A stretch of DNA of 64,000 nucleotides from Streptomyces chryseus (GTDB lineage: Bacteria > Actinomycetota > Actinomycetes > Streptomycetales > Streptomycetaceae). The notes beneath the pieces are model-generated. The model saw only the letters and a program-made list of their open reading frames with translations, ran no database searches and was not told the DNA's origin. Below, one piece after another: positions 43,769-51,556 of the stretch. Where the stretch lies: the NCBI RefSeq assembly GCF_014650755.1, contig NZ_BMVO01000018.1, positions 1-64,000 on the forward strand. The letters are read 5' to 3'. Position 1 is the first letter of the stretch. Every line of letters starts with the position of its first letter. The translations under genes were made by a program, and so were the position numbers.

Positions 43769-43803
43769 GAGCCCCGGCGCCCTCCCCCCCGGCGTCGGGG
43801 CTC
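43769..43803. terminator. Terminator between hrdD and the WYL regulator
   Basis: GAGCCCCGGCGCC (43769-43781) and GGCGTCGGGGCTC (43791-43803), 13-bp arms with one G-T wobble, in the gap between the two convergent genes. Confidence 0.8.
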
Positions 43804-43821
43804 CCCCCTGCCCGGCGCCCC

Positions 43822-44802
43822 CTAGCGCCCGCGTCCGGCGGTCGCCCGGCTCGCCCGGCCGCCCAGCTGGGCGAGGAAGTCGACGAGTTCCGGCGGCTCG
43901 GACACCGTGAACTCGCAGTCCACCAGAGCCAGTCGGATCCCCAGCCACTCCATCGAGTCGGTGCAGGTGACGTCGAGTCGGCAGCGGCCGTCGTCGTCCG
44001 TCACCGGCTCCGGTGCGCCGAGCGACGACGGCAGCCGGGCCGCGACGAACGCGGCCGGCGCGTCGAACGTCGCCACCACGCGGTAGCGCTCCTGGAAGCG
44101 GTTGAGGGACCGCCGGATGAACTCGGCGGCGTTCCCGCTCGGCAGCCCCCGGGGCGCGAACCGCGCCCCCGTGGCGAACGGCTCGCTGACCCGGTCGACC
44201 CGGAACGTCCGCCAGGCGTCGCGGTCCAGGTCGTAGGCGACGAGATACCAGCGCCGCCCGGTGCTGACCAGCCGGTGCGGCTCGACCAGACGCTTGCTCT
44301 CGGACCCGTCGCCCGACCGGTAGCAGAACCGCAGCCGCTCCTGCCCGGTGGCCGCACCCGCCATCACCGTCAGCGTGTGGGGGTCGATGGTCGCCCCGTC
44401 GCCGCTGGTCAGCGGGATGGTGGCGGCCTGAAGCGTGGAGACCTGCCGGCGCAGCCTGGACGGCAGGACCTGCTCCAGCTTCGCCAGCGCCCGTACGGAC
44501 GCCTCCTCGATCCCCTCGACCGCGTGCCCGGCCCCCGCGCGCAGCCCCACGGCGATCGCGACGGCCTCCTCGTCGTCGAGCACCAGCGGCGGCATGGCCT
44601 TGCCCGCGACGAGGCGGTAGCCGCCGTCCGCGCCCATGGTCGCCTGCACGGGATAGCCCAGCTCGCGCAGCCGGTCGATGTCCCGCCGGACCGTGCGGCG
44701 GCTCACCCGCAGCCGCTCGGCCAGCTCGCTGCCCGGCCATTCCCGGGGCGTCTGGAGCAGCGAGAGCAGGTGCAGCAGCCGGGCCGGAGTATCGGTCGTC
44801 AT
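43822..44802 (-). CDS. HTH/WYL-domain transcriptional regulator
   Basis: 326-aa YafY-type regulator. An N-terminal winged helix (residues 5-60: RLLHLLSLLQTPREWPGSELAERLRVSRRTVRRDIDRLRELGYPV pattern) is followed by a WYL ligand-sensing domain (about 140-220, RRWYLVAYDLDRDAWRTFRVDR) and a C-terminal WCX extension. ATG at 44802. It is divergent from a DHA2 exporter with a perfect TAGGACA dyad between them, so it is probably the exporter's regulator. Confidence 0.93.
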   Translation of the reverse strand: MTTDTPARLLHLLSLLQTPREWPGSELAERLRVSRRTVRRDIDRLRELGYPVQATMGADGGYRLVAGKAMPPLVLDDEEAVAIAVGLRAGAGHAVEGIEEASVRALAKLEQVLPSRLRRQVSTLQAATIPLTSGDGATIDPHTLTVMAGAATGQERLRFCYRSGDGSESKRLVEPHRLVSTGRRWYLVAYDLDRDAWRTFRVDRVSEPFATGARFAPRGLPSGNAAEFIRRSLNRFQERYRVVATFDAPAAFVAARLPSSLGAPEPVTDDDGRCRLDVTCTDSMEWLGIRLALVDCEFTVSEPPELVDFLAQLGGRASRATAGRGR

Positions 44803-44823
44803 GTTCCCAGAATGCCCGCCGCC

Positions 44824-44842
44824 TAGGACACAACCTGTCCTA
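44824..44842. promoter_or_regulatory. WYL-regulator operator candidate
   Basis: Perfect dyad TAGGACA-CAACC-TGTCCTA in the 62-bp divergent region between the WYL regulator and the DHA2 exporter, 22 nt before the exporter ATG. Confidence 0.7.
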
Positions 44843-44864
44843 CATGGCCCCTAGTCTCGCTGTC

Positions 44865-46355
44865 ATGACTTCAACAGCCCCGCCCGACCGCCGCCGGTGG
44901 TTCGCGCTCGCCATCGTGATGACCGCCGCCTTCATGGACCTGGTCGACGTGACGATCGTCAACATAGCGATCCCCAGCATCCAGCAGGACCTCGGCGCCA
45001 CCTTCGGCGCGATCCAGTGGATCACCGCGGGATACGCCCTGGCCTTCGCCGCCGGGCTGATCACGGGCGGCAGGCTCGGAGACATCTACGGCCGCAAGCG
45101 GCTCTTCCTGATCGGCATCGGCGGCTTCACGCTCGCCTCCGCGCTCTGCGGCTTCGCCGGCAACCCGGAGATCCTCGTCGCCTCCCGCGTCCTGCAGGGC
45201 GGGATGGCAGCCCTGATGGTGCCGCAGGTCCTGTCGATCGTCCACGCCACCTTCCCCGCCCACGAGCGCGGCAAGGTCTTCGGCCTCTTCGGCGCGATCG
45301 TCGGCCTCGGCGCCGTGTCGGGACCGATGCTGGGCGCGCTGCTCACCGAATGGAACCTCTTCGGCCTGGAATGGCGGCCGATCTTCCTCATCAACCTCCC
45401 GGTCGGCGTCGCCGGCCTGATCCTCGGCGCGCGCTTCATCACCGAGTCCAAGGCCCCCAAGGCGCTGCGCCTCGACCTCGTCGGAGTGGCACTCGCGACG
45501 CTCGGCCTCCTCATGCTCATCTACCCGCTCACCCGCGGCGAGGAGCTGGACTGGCCGCTGTGGGGCCACCTGTCGATGATCGCCAGCCCGGCCGTGTTCG
45601 CGCTCTTCGTCGCGTACGAGCGCTACAAGACCCGCAAGGACGGCTCGCCCCTGGTCGAGCTCTCCCTGTTCAAGGTGAAGAGCTTCGCCGCCGGCATCGC
45701 GGTGCAGCTGACCTTCGGTGTGGCGCTGGGCATCTTCTTCCTCGTCTGGACGCTCTACATGCAGGTCGGCCTCGGCTGGAGCGCCCTGCGCGCCGGTACG
45801 ACGGGCATCCCGTTCTCCATCGCGGTCTCCCTGGCGGCGGGCCTCTCCGTACAGCAGCTCGTCCCGCGCTTCGGCCGCAAGGTCCTCCAGGCCGGCGCGC
45901 TGACCATGGTGGCCGGGCTGCTGCTCTACATCTGGGAGGCCGACCGGTACGGCACGGCGATCCACCCGTGGCAGATGGCGCTGCCGCTCGTGGTGATGGG
46001 GCTCGGCATGGGCCTGATCGTGGCGCCGCTGACCGACGCGGTGCTCTCCGAGGTGCCGCGTGAGCACGCGGGCTCGGCGTCCGGCCTGATCAACACCATG
46101 CAGCAGATGGGCAACGCGCTGGGCCTCGGCCTCGTCTCGGTCGTCTTCTTCGGCGTCATCGACGACCACCTGGCGCCCGGCCAGGTGGGGACGGCCTTCG
46201 TGGCGGCGTTCCAGAACGCGCTCTGGTGGGCGACGGCGGTGCTGGTGGCCAGCTTCTTCCTGATGTTCGCCCTCCCGGCGCGCCCGAAGATCGGCGCCGA
46301 GGCTGCGGCGGAGGCGGAGGCCCCCGTGGCCAAGGAGCCCGCGCTCACCCCCTGA
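44865..46355 (+). CDS. DHA2-family MFS exporter
   Basis: 496-aa, 14-helix MFS exporter. Motif D1 LVDVTIVNIAIPSIQ follows helix 1 and motif A GGRLGDIYGRKRLF the second helix; motif C-like GLGAVSGPMLGALL is in helix 5. ATG at 44865 (MTSTAPPDRRRW); the in-frame ATG at 44844 lies directly beside the operator and is less likely. Divergent from and probably regulated by the WYL protein. Followed by a strong hairpin terminator. Confidence 0.92.
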   Translation: MTSTAPPDRRRWFALAIVMTAAFMDLVDVTIVNIAIPSIQQDLGATFGAIQWITAGYALAFAAGLITGGRLGDIYGRKRLFLIGIGGFTLASALCGFAGNPEILVASRVLQGGMAALMVPQVLSIVHATFPAHERGKVFGLFGAIVGLGAVSGPMLGALLTEWNLFGLEWRPIFLINLPVGVAGLILGARFITESKAPKALRLDLVGVALATLGLLMLIYPLTRGEELDWPLWGHLSMIASPAVFALFVAYERYKTRKDGSPLVELSLFKVKSFAAGIAVQLTFGVALGIFFLVWTLYMQVGLGWSALRAGTTGIPFSIAVSLAAGLSVQQLVPRFGRKVLQAGALTMVAGLLLYIWEADRYGTAIHPWQMALPLVVMGLGMGLIVAPLTDAVLSEVPREHAGSASGLINTMQQMGNALGLGLVSVVFFGVIDDHLAPGQVGTAFVAAFQNALWWATAVLVASFFLMFALPARPKIGAEAAAEAEAPVAKEPALTP

Positions 46356-46372
46356 CCCCGACTCCCACCCGC

Positions 46373-46399
46373 CGGCGCCCGGCCTCCTGCCGGGCGCCG
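46373..46399 (+). terminator. Terminator of the DHA2 exporter gene
   Basis: CGGCGCCCGGC (46373-46383) and GCCGGGCGCCG (46389-46399), perfect 11-bp arms and a CTCCT loop, 18 nt after the stop. Confidence 0.8.
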
Positions 46400-46445
46400 C
46401 TTCCGTTGCCCGGACGGCAACCCGCCCGACCGCACCGCACCCGAG

Positions 46446-46557
46446 CACCCGCGTCGGGCACTCGCGTCAACGACACTCGCGTCACACACTCGCGTCACAC
46501 ACTCACGTCAACGACACCCGCGTCACCGCGCCGGCGTCACGCCCCTCGCGTCACCGC
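46446..46557. repeat. Degenerate tandem repeat, CACTCGCGTCA unit
   Basis: About eight copies of a 13-15 bp unit based on CACTCGCGTCA (variants CACCCGCGTCG, CACTCACGTCA, CCCTCGCGTCA) fill the gap between convergent genes and run into the 3' end of the DUF6227 gene. Confidence 0.75.
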
Positions 46558-47321
46558 ACCCGGGCCCGCAGCTCCATCGCCTCCCGGGCCGCCCGCTCCG
46601 TCCCGTACACCTCGCACATGTGACGGCCGTCCGGCGTGGCGGTGTGCTCGACCTCCCAGAGGCTGACCTCGCACCCGTCACGCAGCAGGAACGCGTGCTC
46701 GTACAGCGTGAAGCCGGCGTCCCGGCCCTCCACGCTGCACTGGCGGCCGAAGGCCTGGGTGATCTGGTGGGCGACGGCGGAGGCCAGCCGCAGCCCGGCG
46801 TCCGGCCCCGGCCGGTCCGCGTTCTCGGCCCGGCGGAGCACCCGGCGCGCGTGGTCGGCGGAGTTGTCCGGGATGAAGATGCGCGGCGCGGTGGCCGGCC
46901 GGGCGGCCATGAGCGCGGCCAGGATCTCCAGGTCGGCGTCGAGCTGTGTCTCCCCGCCCTCCGGATCGCGCCCGTCCGTGTCCCCCGGGGCCCAGCCGAA
47001 CCCGCCCGCGCGCGGCAGCCTGGACGCGGCCAGCCGGACCTCGGCGGCCTCCGTGTAGAGCTCGTGCCGTGTGGTGCCGTCGCGGCCCGCGTTGTGGGCG
47101 AGCTCCCACAGCGTGAGCGCACTGCCGTCGGACAGCAGGAAGACATGCTTGAACGTCTCGCGGTGCAGCCCCGCGCTGTGGTGCGAGGAGTGCAGCGACG
47201 TGCTGTGCGCCAGCGCCGATTCGAGCCGCTCCACCGCCGCGTCGGGCAGGTCGAACGAGTTGAGTGCGCGCCCCAGGAGTCGCTCGAGGTGCTCCTCGGT
47301 TGTCTCGTACGGATCGCTCAA
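46551..47321 (-). CDS. DUF6227 family protein
   Basis: 256-aa soluble protein of a Streptomyces-restricted family. The N-terminus SDPYETTEEHLERLLGRALNSFDLPD is the family signature. The protein appears to contain two related halves, each with FLLSDGSALTLWELAHN / FLLRDGCEVSLWEVEHT, so it is probably an internal duplication of a small domain. TTG start at 47321 is chosen because GGAGAG precedes it closely and the family N-terminus begins there. Function unknown. Its stop lies within a tandem-repeat tract. Confidence 0.85.
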   Translation of the reverse strand: MSDPYETTEEHLERLLGRALNSFDLPDAAVERLESALAHSTSLHSSHHSAGLHRETFKHVFLLSDGSALTLWELAHNAGRDGTTRHELYTEAAEVRLAASRLPRAGGFGWAPGDTDGRDPEGGETQLDADLEILAALMAARPATAPRIFIPDNSADHARRVLRRAENADRPGPDAGLRLASAVAHQITQAFGRQCSVEGRDAGFTLYEHAFLLRDGCEVSLWEVEHTATPDGRHMCEVYGTERAAREAMELRARVR

Positions 47322-47465
47322 GGGTCTCTCCAGGCCGTCGCCGCTTGTTACTTGCCGAGTGCTCAACGTAGCCCCTGGGTCTGACAACGTCGCCGGGGTT
47401 GGGCAAAACGAAGGGGGCGCACCCGAGGTTCCCGCGCCGCCCGGCCAACTCGCCACGCCGGTACG

Positions 47466-48548
47466 TCAGTAGAGGTCCCGGTACGCCGGGTAAACGCCGC
47501 CCGGCCCCTCGACCCCCTCCGCCGCCAGCACGGCCTTCACCACTGCCCGGGTCAGCGCGTCGGCCCCCGCCCCCAGCACCTCGTTGAGCGCGGCCGCCTC
47601 CGTGTGCACCGCGAACGCGGGCTCCGTAGAACCGCCCGCCAGCGCCCTGGTACCTGTGGACAGGGCGAAGACGGTGTCCCCGTCGCTGAGCAGATGCACG
47701 GGACGCACGGCCCGCGCGAGCCCGTCGTGCGCGGTCCCGGCGAGCTTCTGCGCCTGCGCGCGCGTCAGCACCGCGTCGGTGGCGACGACGGCCAGCGTGG
47801 TGTTCAGCGGGGGGCGCGCCGAGCTCGCCGCACGCCGCTCGGTCTCCGCCCGCGCGTCGGCGAGGGCGTCCCGCGCCGCCGCGTGCACCCGCGCCGGCGG
47901 ATACGCGACCCGCCCCTGGAAGTAACTCCCGTACAGCACCCCCGTCAGCGGATCGACGACCGACCCGGCGGCGTTGACGACCACGAGCGCCCCCACCGTG
48001 ACACCCGAGCCGAGCACCGCGGAGGCCGTGCCGACGCCCCCCTTCAGACCACCCGCGACCGCACCCGTCCCCGCGCCCACCGCACCCTGCGCCACGGCCG
48101 CCCCCACGCCGGTGCCGGCGGCGTCCTCGGCGGCGGCCCGCCCGGTCGCGGCGCCCGGCCTCGCCCGCCAGTCGCCGCCGCGCCCCAGGTCGAAGAGACA
48201 GGCGGCCGGAACGACCGGCACCACCTGCGCCGGGTCCGGCCCGACGCGAAAGCCCCGTCCCTGCTCCTCCAGCCAGGCCGTCACCCCGGACGCGGCGTCG
48301 AGACCGTACGCGCTGCCGCCCGTCAGGACGATCGCGTCGACGCGCTGCACCAGGTTGCGCGGGTCGAGGGCGTCCGTCTCGCGGGTGCCCGGACCACCGC
48401 CCCGCACGTCCACGGCGGCCACCGCCCCGCCCTCCGGCGCCAGCACGACGGTGGTGCCGCTGAGCGCCCGGTCACCCGGCACCCGCGCGTGGCCGACCCG
48501 CAGTCCGGCCACATCGGTCAGGGCGTCGGCCCTCTTCTGGTGTCCCAT
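47466..48548 (-). CDS. P1-family peptidase (DmpA-type aminopeptidase)
   Basis: 360-aa N-terminal-nucleophile hydrolase of the P1/DmpA family. N-terminal LTDVAGLRVGHAR, then LTGGSAYGLDAASGVTAWLEE, then QGAVGAGTGAVAGGLKGGVGTAS and GVTVGALVVVNAAG near the expected self-cleavage zone. Members hydrolyse small N-terminal amides (D-amino acid or beta-peptide aminopeptidases) or act as cyclising enzymes. No signal peptide. ATG at 48548. Substrate cannot be assigned. Confidence 0.9.
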   Translation of the reverse strand: MGHQKRADALTDVAGLRVGHARVPGDRALSGTTVVLAPEGGAVAAVDVRGGGPGTRETDALDPRNLVQRVDAIVLTGGSAYGLDAASGVTAWLEEQGRGFRVGPDPAQVVPVVPAACLFDLGRGGDWRARPGAATGRAAAEDAAGTGVGAAVAQGAVGAGTGAVAGGLKGGVGTASAVLGSGVTVGALVVVNAAGSVVDPLTGVLYGSYFQGRVAYPPARVHAAARDALADARAETERRAASSARPPLNTTLAVVATDAVLTRAQAQKLAGTAHDGLARAVRPVHLLSDGDTVFALSTGTRALAGGSTEPAFAVHTEAAALNEVLGAGADALTRAVVKAVLAAEGVEGPGGVYPAYRDLY

Positions 48549-48631
48549 GCGGACTGCGTATCACGCCGGATCGCCCCCGGCCCAGAGGCCGCCGGGGTAT
48601 CAGGACCGGCCGCCCGCCGTACCCTGGAAGC

Positions 48632-48856
48632 ATGAGCACCGCCCCCGCCCACGGACCGCGAGATCCGGAGCAGACGACCGAGCAGCAGGCCGAACGCGCA
48701 CCACGGCCGAAGCCGGCGCTGGACTTCGGCGATCCGCTGGACCAGCAATCAGCGGACGACACGGACCGGGGGTGGGGCGAGCGGCCTCCTGGCAGTGGCG
48801 GCAGCGCGGCCGACCTCGCCCGGTTCCTGGACGAGAAGCCGCCGCACCACCTCTGA
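48632..48856 (+). CDS. Conserved small hypothetical protein
   Basis: 74-aa, highly polar, probably disordered protein with a Pro/Arg/Gln-rich start, an acidic DFGDPLDQQSADDTDRGWGE middle and a short helix ADLARFLDEKPPH at the end. No known domain. ATG at 48632. It ends 10 nt before the mscL stop (convergent). Confidence 0.6.
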   Translation: MSTAPAHGPRDPEQTTEQQAERAPRPKPALDFGDPLDQQSADDTDRGWGERPPGSGGSAADLARFLDEKPPHHL

Positions 48857-48866
48857 GCGACCCGGG

Positions 48867-49343
48867 CTACGGCGTCGTGTCGTGGCCCGAGCCGCGCTGG
48901 GCGACCAGGGCGTCCCTGATCTCCTTCAGCAGCTCGATCTCGGTGACCTCCATGATCTCCGCGGTGGCGTCCTTCGCCTTCTCCCGCGCGGCCCGCCTCG
49001 CCAGGTACTTGGACATCGGCAGCACCATCAGGAAGTAGACGACCGCCGCGGTGATCAGGAAACTGAGGACCGCGCTGAGGACCAGCCCCCAGTTGATCGG
49101 GATGCCCTGCATCACGCCGTTCTCGTCCGGCTTGCACGGCTGCTTCAGGCAGGAGCTGTACTTCTCCAGGTCCTGCGTGCCGAACGCTCCGACCAGCGGG
49201 TTGATCACGCCCTTCACGATGGAGTTCACGACGTTGGTGAACGCGGCGCCGATGACCACCGCGACAGCCAGGTCGATCACGTTGCCGCGCATCAGGAAGG
49301 CTTTGAAGCCGGCCAGAACGCTCTGCTTCTTCTCCTCGCTCAC
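48867..49343 (-). CDS. mscL: Large-conductance mechanosensitive channel
   Basis: 158-aa MscL. The N-terminal amphipathic helix and TM1 (GFKAFLMRGNVIDLAVAVVIGAAFTNVVNSIV) and TM2 (VLSAVLSFLITAAVVYFLMVLPM) are typical; the periplasmic loop carries CLKQPCKP, a Cys pair. A charged C-terminal helix bundle follows (EIELLKEIRDALV). It opens on osmotic down-shock. GTG start at 49343. Normal length for the family. Confidence 0.97.
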   Translation of the reverse strand: MSEEKKQSVLAGFKAFLMRGNVIDLAVAVVIGAAFTNVVNSIVKGVINPLVGAFGTQDLEKYSSCLKQPCKPDENGVMQGIPINWGLVLSAVLSFLITAAVVYFLMVLPMSKYLARRAAREKAKDATAEIMEVTEIELLKEIRDALVAQRGSGHDTTP

Positions 49344-49466
49344 GAATGAGCCTCTCTTCGCATGTACCGGGGGCGGAGCGAACAGTTCCGAAACCTACGT
49401 CAGCAGGTGACGGCCCTGTCCAATCCCCGTTCCCGTACCGGTGACGTGACAGCTCCTCAGTTCTGG

Positions 49467-50048
49467 TCAGCACAGCGTCACCGCCAGGTGCGACGTCGCC
49501 CCCACGCCGGCCAGCGCCGCGGCTGTGGCGCGCGGCACGGACAGCACCACCAGCGCTCCGCCGCCCTCGCCCCCGGAGCTCTCGCGCGCCCGCGGGACAT
49601 CCGCCACGCGCGCACCCGCGGCCACCACCCGGGCGTCAGGGGCTTCCCCGCCCGGCACCGACGGCCCGGCCGCCGCGGCGATCACATCGACCCGGTCGCC
49701 CCGGCGCAGCAGCCGTACGGTCGCGGCGTCCGCGATCCGCACCGGAGCGGACACCATCCGCACCGCCCGCTCCCGCCCCGGCGCCGCCACGGCGTCGGCC
49801 CGCTCCTGGGCCTGCGGCCGCGCCTGAGCAGCCCCGCCCGCGCGCCCCGCGTCCCGCGCCCCCGAAGCGGCCAGCGCGGCGGCGGTCATCGCCAGCCCGG
49901 CCGCCATCGCCCGCCTCCTGCGGCGTACCGCACGCCGGAGCCGGTGCCGGCCGCCGCGCACCCGCAGCGGCGCGAACTCGGGCACACCGCACGGGTCCGG
50001 CCCGGGAACGGGCACCGGGGGAGTGGGGACGTAGGGGTAGAGGGACAC
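49467..50048 (-). CDS. SAF-domain (CpaB-like) protein
   Basis: 193-aa protein. A short cytoplasmic segment and Arg-rich stretch precede a transmembrane helix (about residues 48-62, MAAGLAMTAAALAASG), then an Ala/Arg-rich linker, then a SAF-like domain with VSAPVRIADAATVRLLRRGDRVDVIA as in pilus-assembly proteins CpaB/RcpC. The protein could anchor an extracytoplasmic beta-clip domain. Start at 50048 (GTG, GGTGG upstream) is tentative; GTG 50057 or a longer frame to 50105 are possible. No other pilus genes are nearby. Confidence 0.68.
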   Translation of the reverse strand: MSLYPYVPTPPVPVPGPDPCGVPEFAPLRVRGGRHRLRRAVRRRRRAMAAGLAMTAAALAASGARDAGRAGGAAQARPQAQERADAVAAPGRERAVRMVSAPVRIADAATVRLLRRGDRVDVIAAAAGPSVPGGEAPDARVVAAGARVADVPRARESSGGEGGGALVVLSVPRATAAALAGVGATSHLAVTLC

Positions 50049-50219
50049 GGTGACCACCGCCTGCCACGAGGATGTCGACCAGGAATCCGCCTGGACGCTC
50101 CTCACGATCCCCGTCCCGCCCGCATCCCGCCGGACCCTGTGGACAGCCGTCCGACTGTGGATATCCCGGTCACCCGCCCAGCGTGCTCCCCGGCGGCCCG
50201 ACGCGAGCCCGCCCGAGAG

Positions 50220-51071
50220 TCAGGGCAGCGCGATCCCCGTGTCCAGCCCGTCCAGCGCGTGTGAGCAGAGGCAGTCGCGCGTCCCGTCCGCCGGCAGCCC
50301 CGCCACCGCGTCGAAGAGCACGTCGCGCAGCCGGCCCACGTTCGCCGCGAACACCGTGAGCACCTCCCCGTGGGAGACGCCCTCGCCCGCCTCCGCCCCG
50401 GCGTCCAGGTCGGTCACCAGTGCCAGCGACGTGTAGCAGAGCCCGAGCTCCCGGGCGAGGATCGCCTCCGGGTGCCCGGTCATGCCGACCACCGACCAGC
50501 CCGCCGCCGCGTGCCACCGCGACTCGGCCCGCGTCGAGAACCGCGGCCCCTCCACGACGACCAGCGTCCCGCCGTCCACCGGTTCCCACGCCCGCCCGCG
50601 CGCCGCGGCGAGCGCGGCCCTGCGCCCCTCGGGGCAGTACGGGTCGGCGAACGCCACGTGCACGACGTTCGGCAGCTTCCCGTCCACCGGCGTCTCGCCG
50701 TCGTAGAAAGTCTGCGCGCGTGACTTCGTACGGTCCACGAGCTGGTCCGGCACGAGCAGGGTCCCGGGGCCGTACTCGACCCGCAGCCCGCCGACCGCGC
50801 ACGGCCCCAGCACCTGGCGGGCCCCGACGGAACGCAGGGCCCACAGGTTGGCGCGGTAGTTGATGCGGTGCGGCGGCAGGTGGTGGCCGCGCCCGTGACG
50901 GGGGAGGAAGGCGACCCGCCGCCCCGCTATCTCGCCCAGGAAGAGCGAGTCGCTCGGCTTCCCGTACGGGGTGTCGACCTCGACCTCGGTCACGTCCTCC
51001 AGGAAGGAGTAGAAGCCGGAGCCGCCGATCACGCCGATCTCGACGTCGGACTCTGCGTTCGCGTTCGCCAT
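50220..51071 (-). CDS. mtnP: S-methyl-5'-thioadenosine phosphorylase (PNP/MTAP family)
   Basis: 283-aa purine-nucleoside phosphorylase of the MTAP branch, which splits methylthioadenosine for methionine and adenine salvage. IGVIGGSGFYSF at the N-terminus, LPRHGRGHHLPPHRINYRANLWAL (phosphate and base site), EGPRFSTRAES and GMTGHPEAILARELGLCY are all clear. The purine pocket residues differ slightly from mammalian MTAP, so inosine-type substrates are also possible. ATG 51071 used; GTG 51080 possible. It is 80 bp downstream of fmdB on the same strand and may share its heat-shock-type control. Confidence 0.92.
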   Translation of the reverse strand: MANANAESDVEIGVIGGSGFYSFLEDVTEVEVDTPYGKPSDSLFLGEIAGRRVAFLPRHGRGHHLPPHRINYRANLWALRSVGARQVLGPCAVGGLRVEYGPGTLLVPDQLVDRTKSRAQTFYDGETPVDGKLPNVVHVAFADPYCPEGRRAALAAARGRAWEPVDGGTLVVVEGPRFSTRAESRWHAAAGWSVVGMTGHPEAILARELGLCYTSLALVTDLDAGAEAGEGVSHGEVLTVFAANVGRLRDVLFDAVAGLPADGTRDCLCSHALDGLDTGIALP

Positions 51072-51151
51072 GGCGGTCACAGTAGCCGGGCCGGGAAACG
51101 CCGAGGACCCGCCGTCGGGAACGGCGGGGTCACCCGGGAAGGGCGGTGGGC

Positions 51152-51490
51152 CTAGGCGGCCGAGGAGCTGCCGGCGGAGGTCGCGGAACTCGACGACGAG
51201 GACGACGACGAGCTCGACGAGGACGCGGCGGGCTTCGAGTCGCTCCCCGACGACGACGAGGACGACGCGGCGGCCTTCGAGGACGACGTGGCCGGCGTGC
51301 TGCTCGACGAGGAGCCGCGGCTGTCGTTCCGGTAGAAACCGGATCCCTTGAAGACGATGCCGACCGCGGAGAACACCTTCTTCAGGCGTCCCTCACAGCT
51401 GGGGCACACGGTCAGTGCGTCATCGGTGAACTTCTGCACCGCCTCGAGGCCTTCGCCGCACTCGGTGCACTGGTACTGATAGGTCGGCAC
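51152..51490 (-). CDS. FmdB-type zinc-ribbon protein with poly-Ser tail
   Basis: 112-aa protein. The N-terminal zinc ribbon (residues 1-42) has MPTYQYQCTECG and CPSCEGRLKK, giving C8/C11 and C29/C32, followed by VFSAVGIVFKGSGFY as in FmdB-family regulators. The last ~50 residues are almost only Ser, Ala, Thr and Lys, with a run of thirteen Ser. GTG start at 51490 with GGAGGAGC upstream. A CIRCE (HrcA operator) element directly overlaps the upstream region, so it is probably heat-shock controlled. Confidence 0.9.
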   Translation of the reverse strand: MPTYQYQCTECGEGLEAVQKFTDDALTVCPSCEGRLKKVFSAVGIVFKGSGFYRNDSRGSSSSSTPATSSSKAAASSSSSSGSDSKPAASSSSSSSSSSSSSATSAGSSSAA

Positions 51491-51499
51491 TTGCTCCTC

Positions 51500-51526
51500 C
51501 TGGCACTCTCACTCAATGAGTGCTAA
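51500..51526. promoter_or_regulatory. CIRCE element (HrcA operator) upstream of fmdB
   Basis: CTGGCACTC (51500-51508), 9 nt, GAGTGCTAA (51518-51526). The right arm is identical to the consensus TTAGCACTC-N9-GAGTGCTAA and the left arm differs at two outer positions. It ends directly at the fmdB ribosome-binding site. Confidence 0.85.
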
Positions 51527-51556
51527 CGACGTTCAATACTGACGCATTCCGCTCGA

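Noticed and set aside
46446..46557. CRISPR-like array
   Set aside because: Units are contiguous and degenerate without unique spacers, and no cas gene is nearby.
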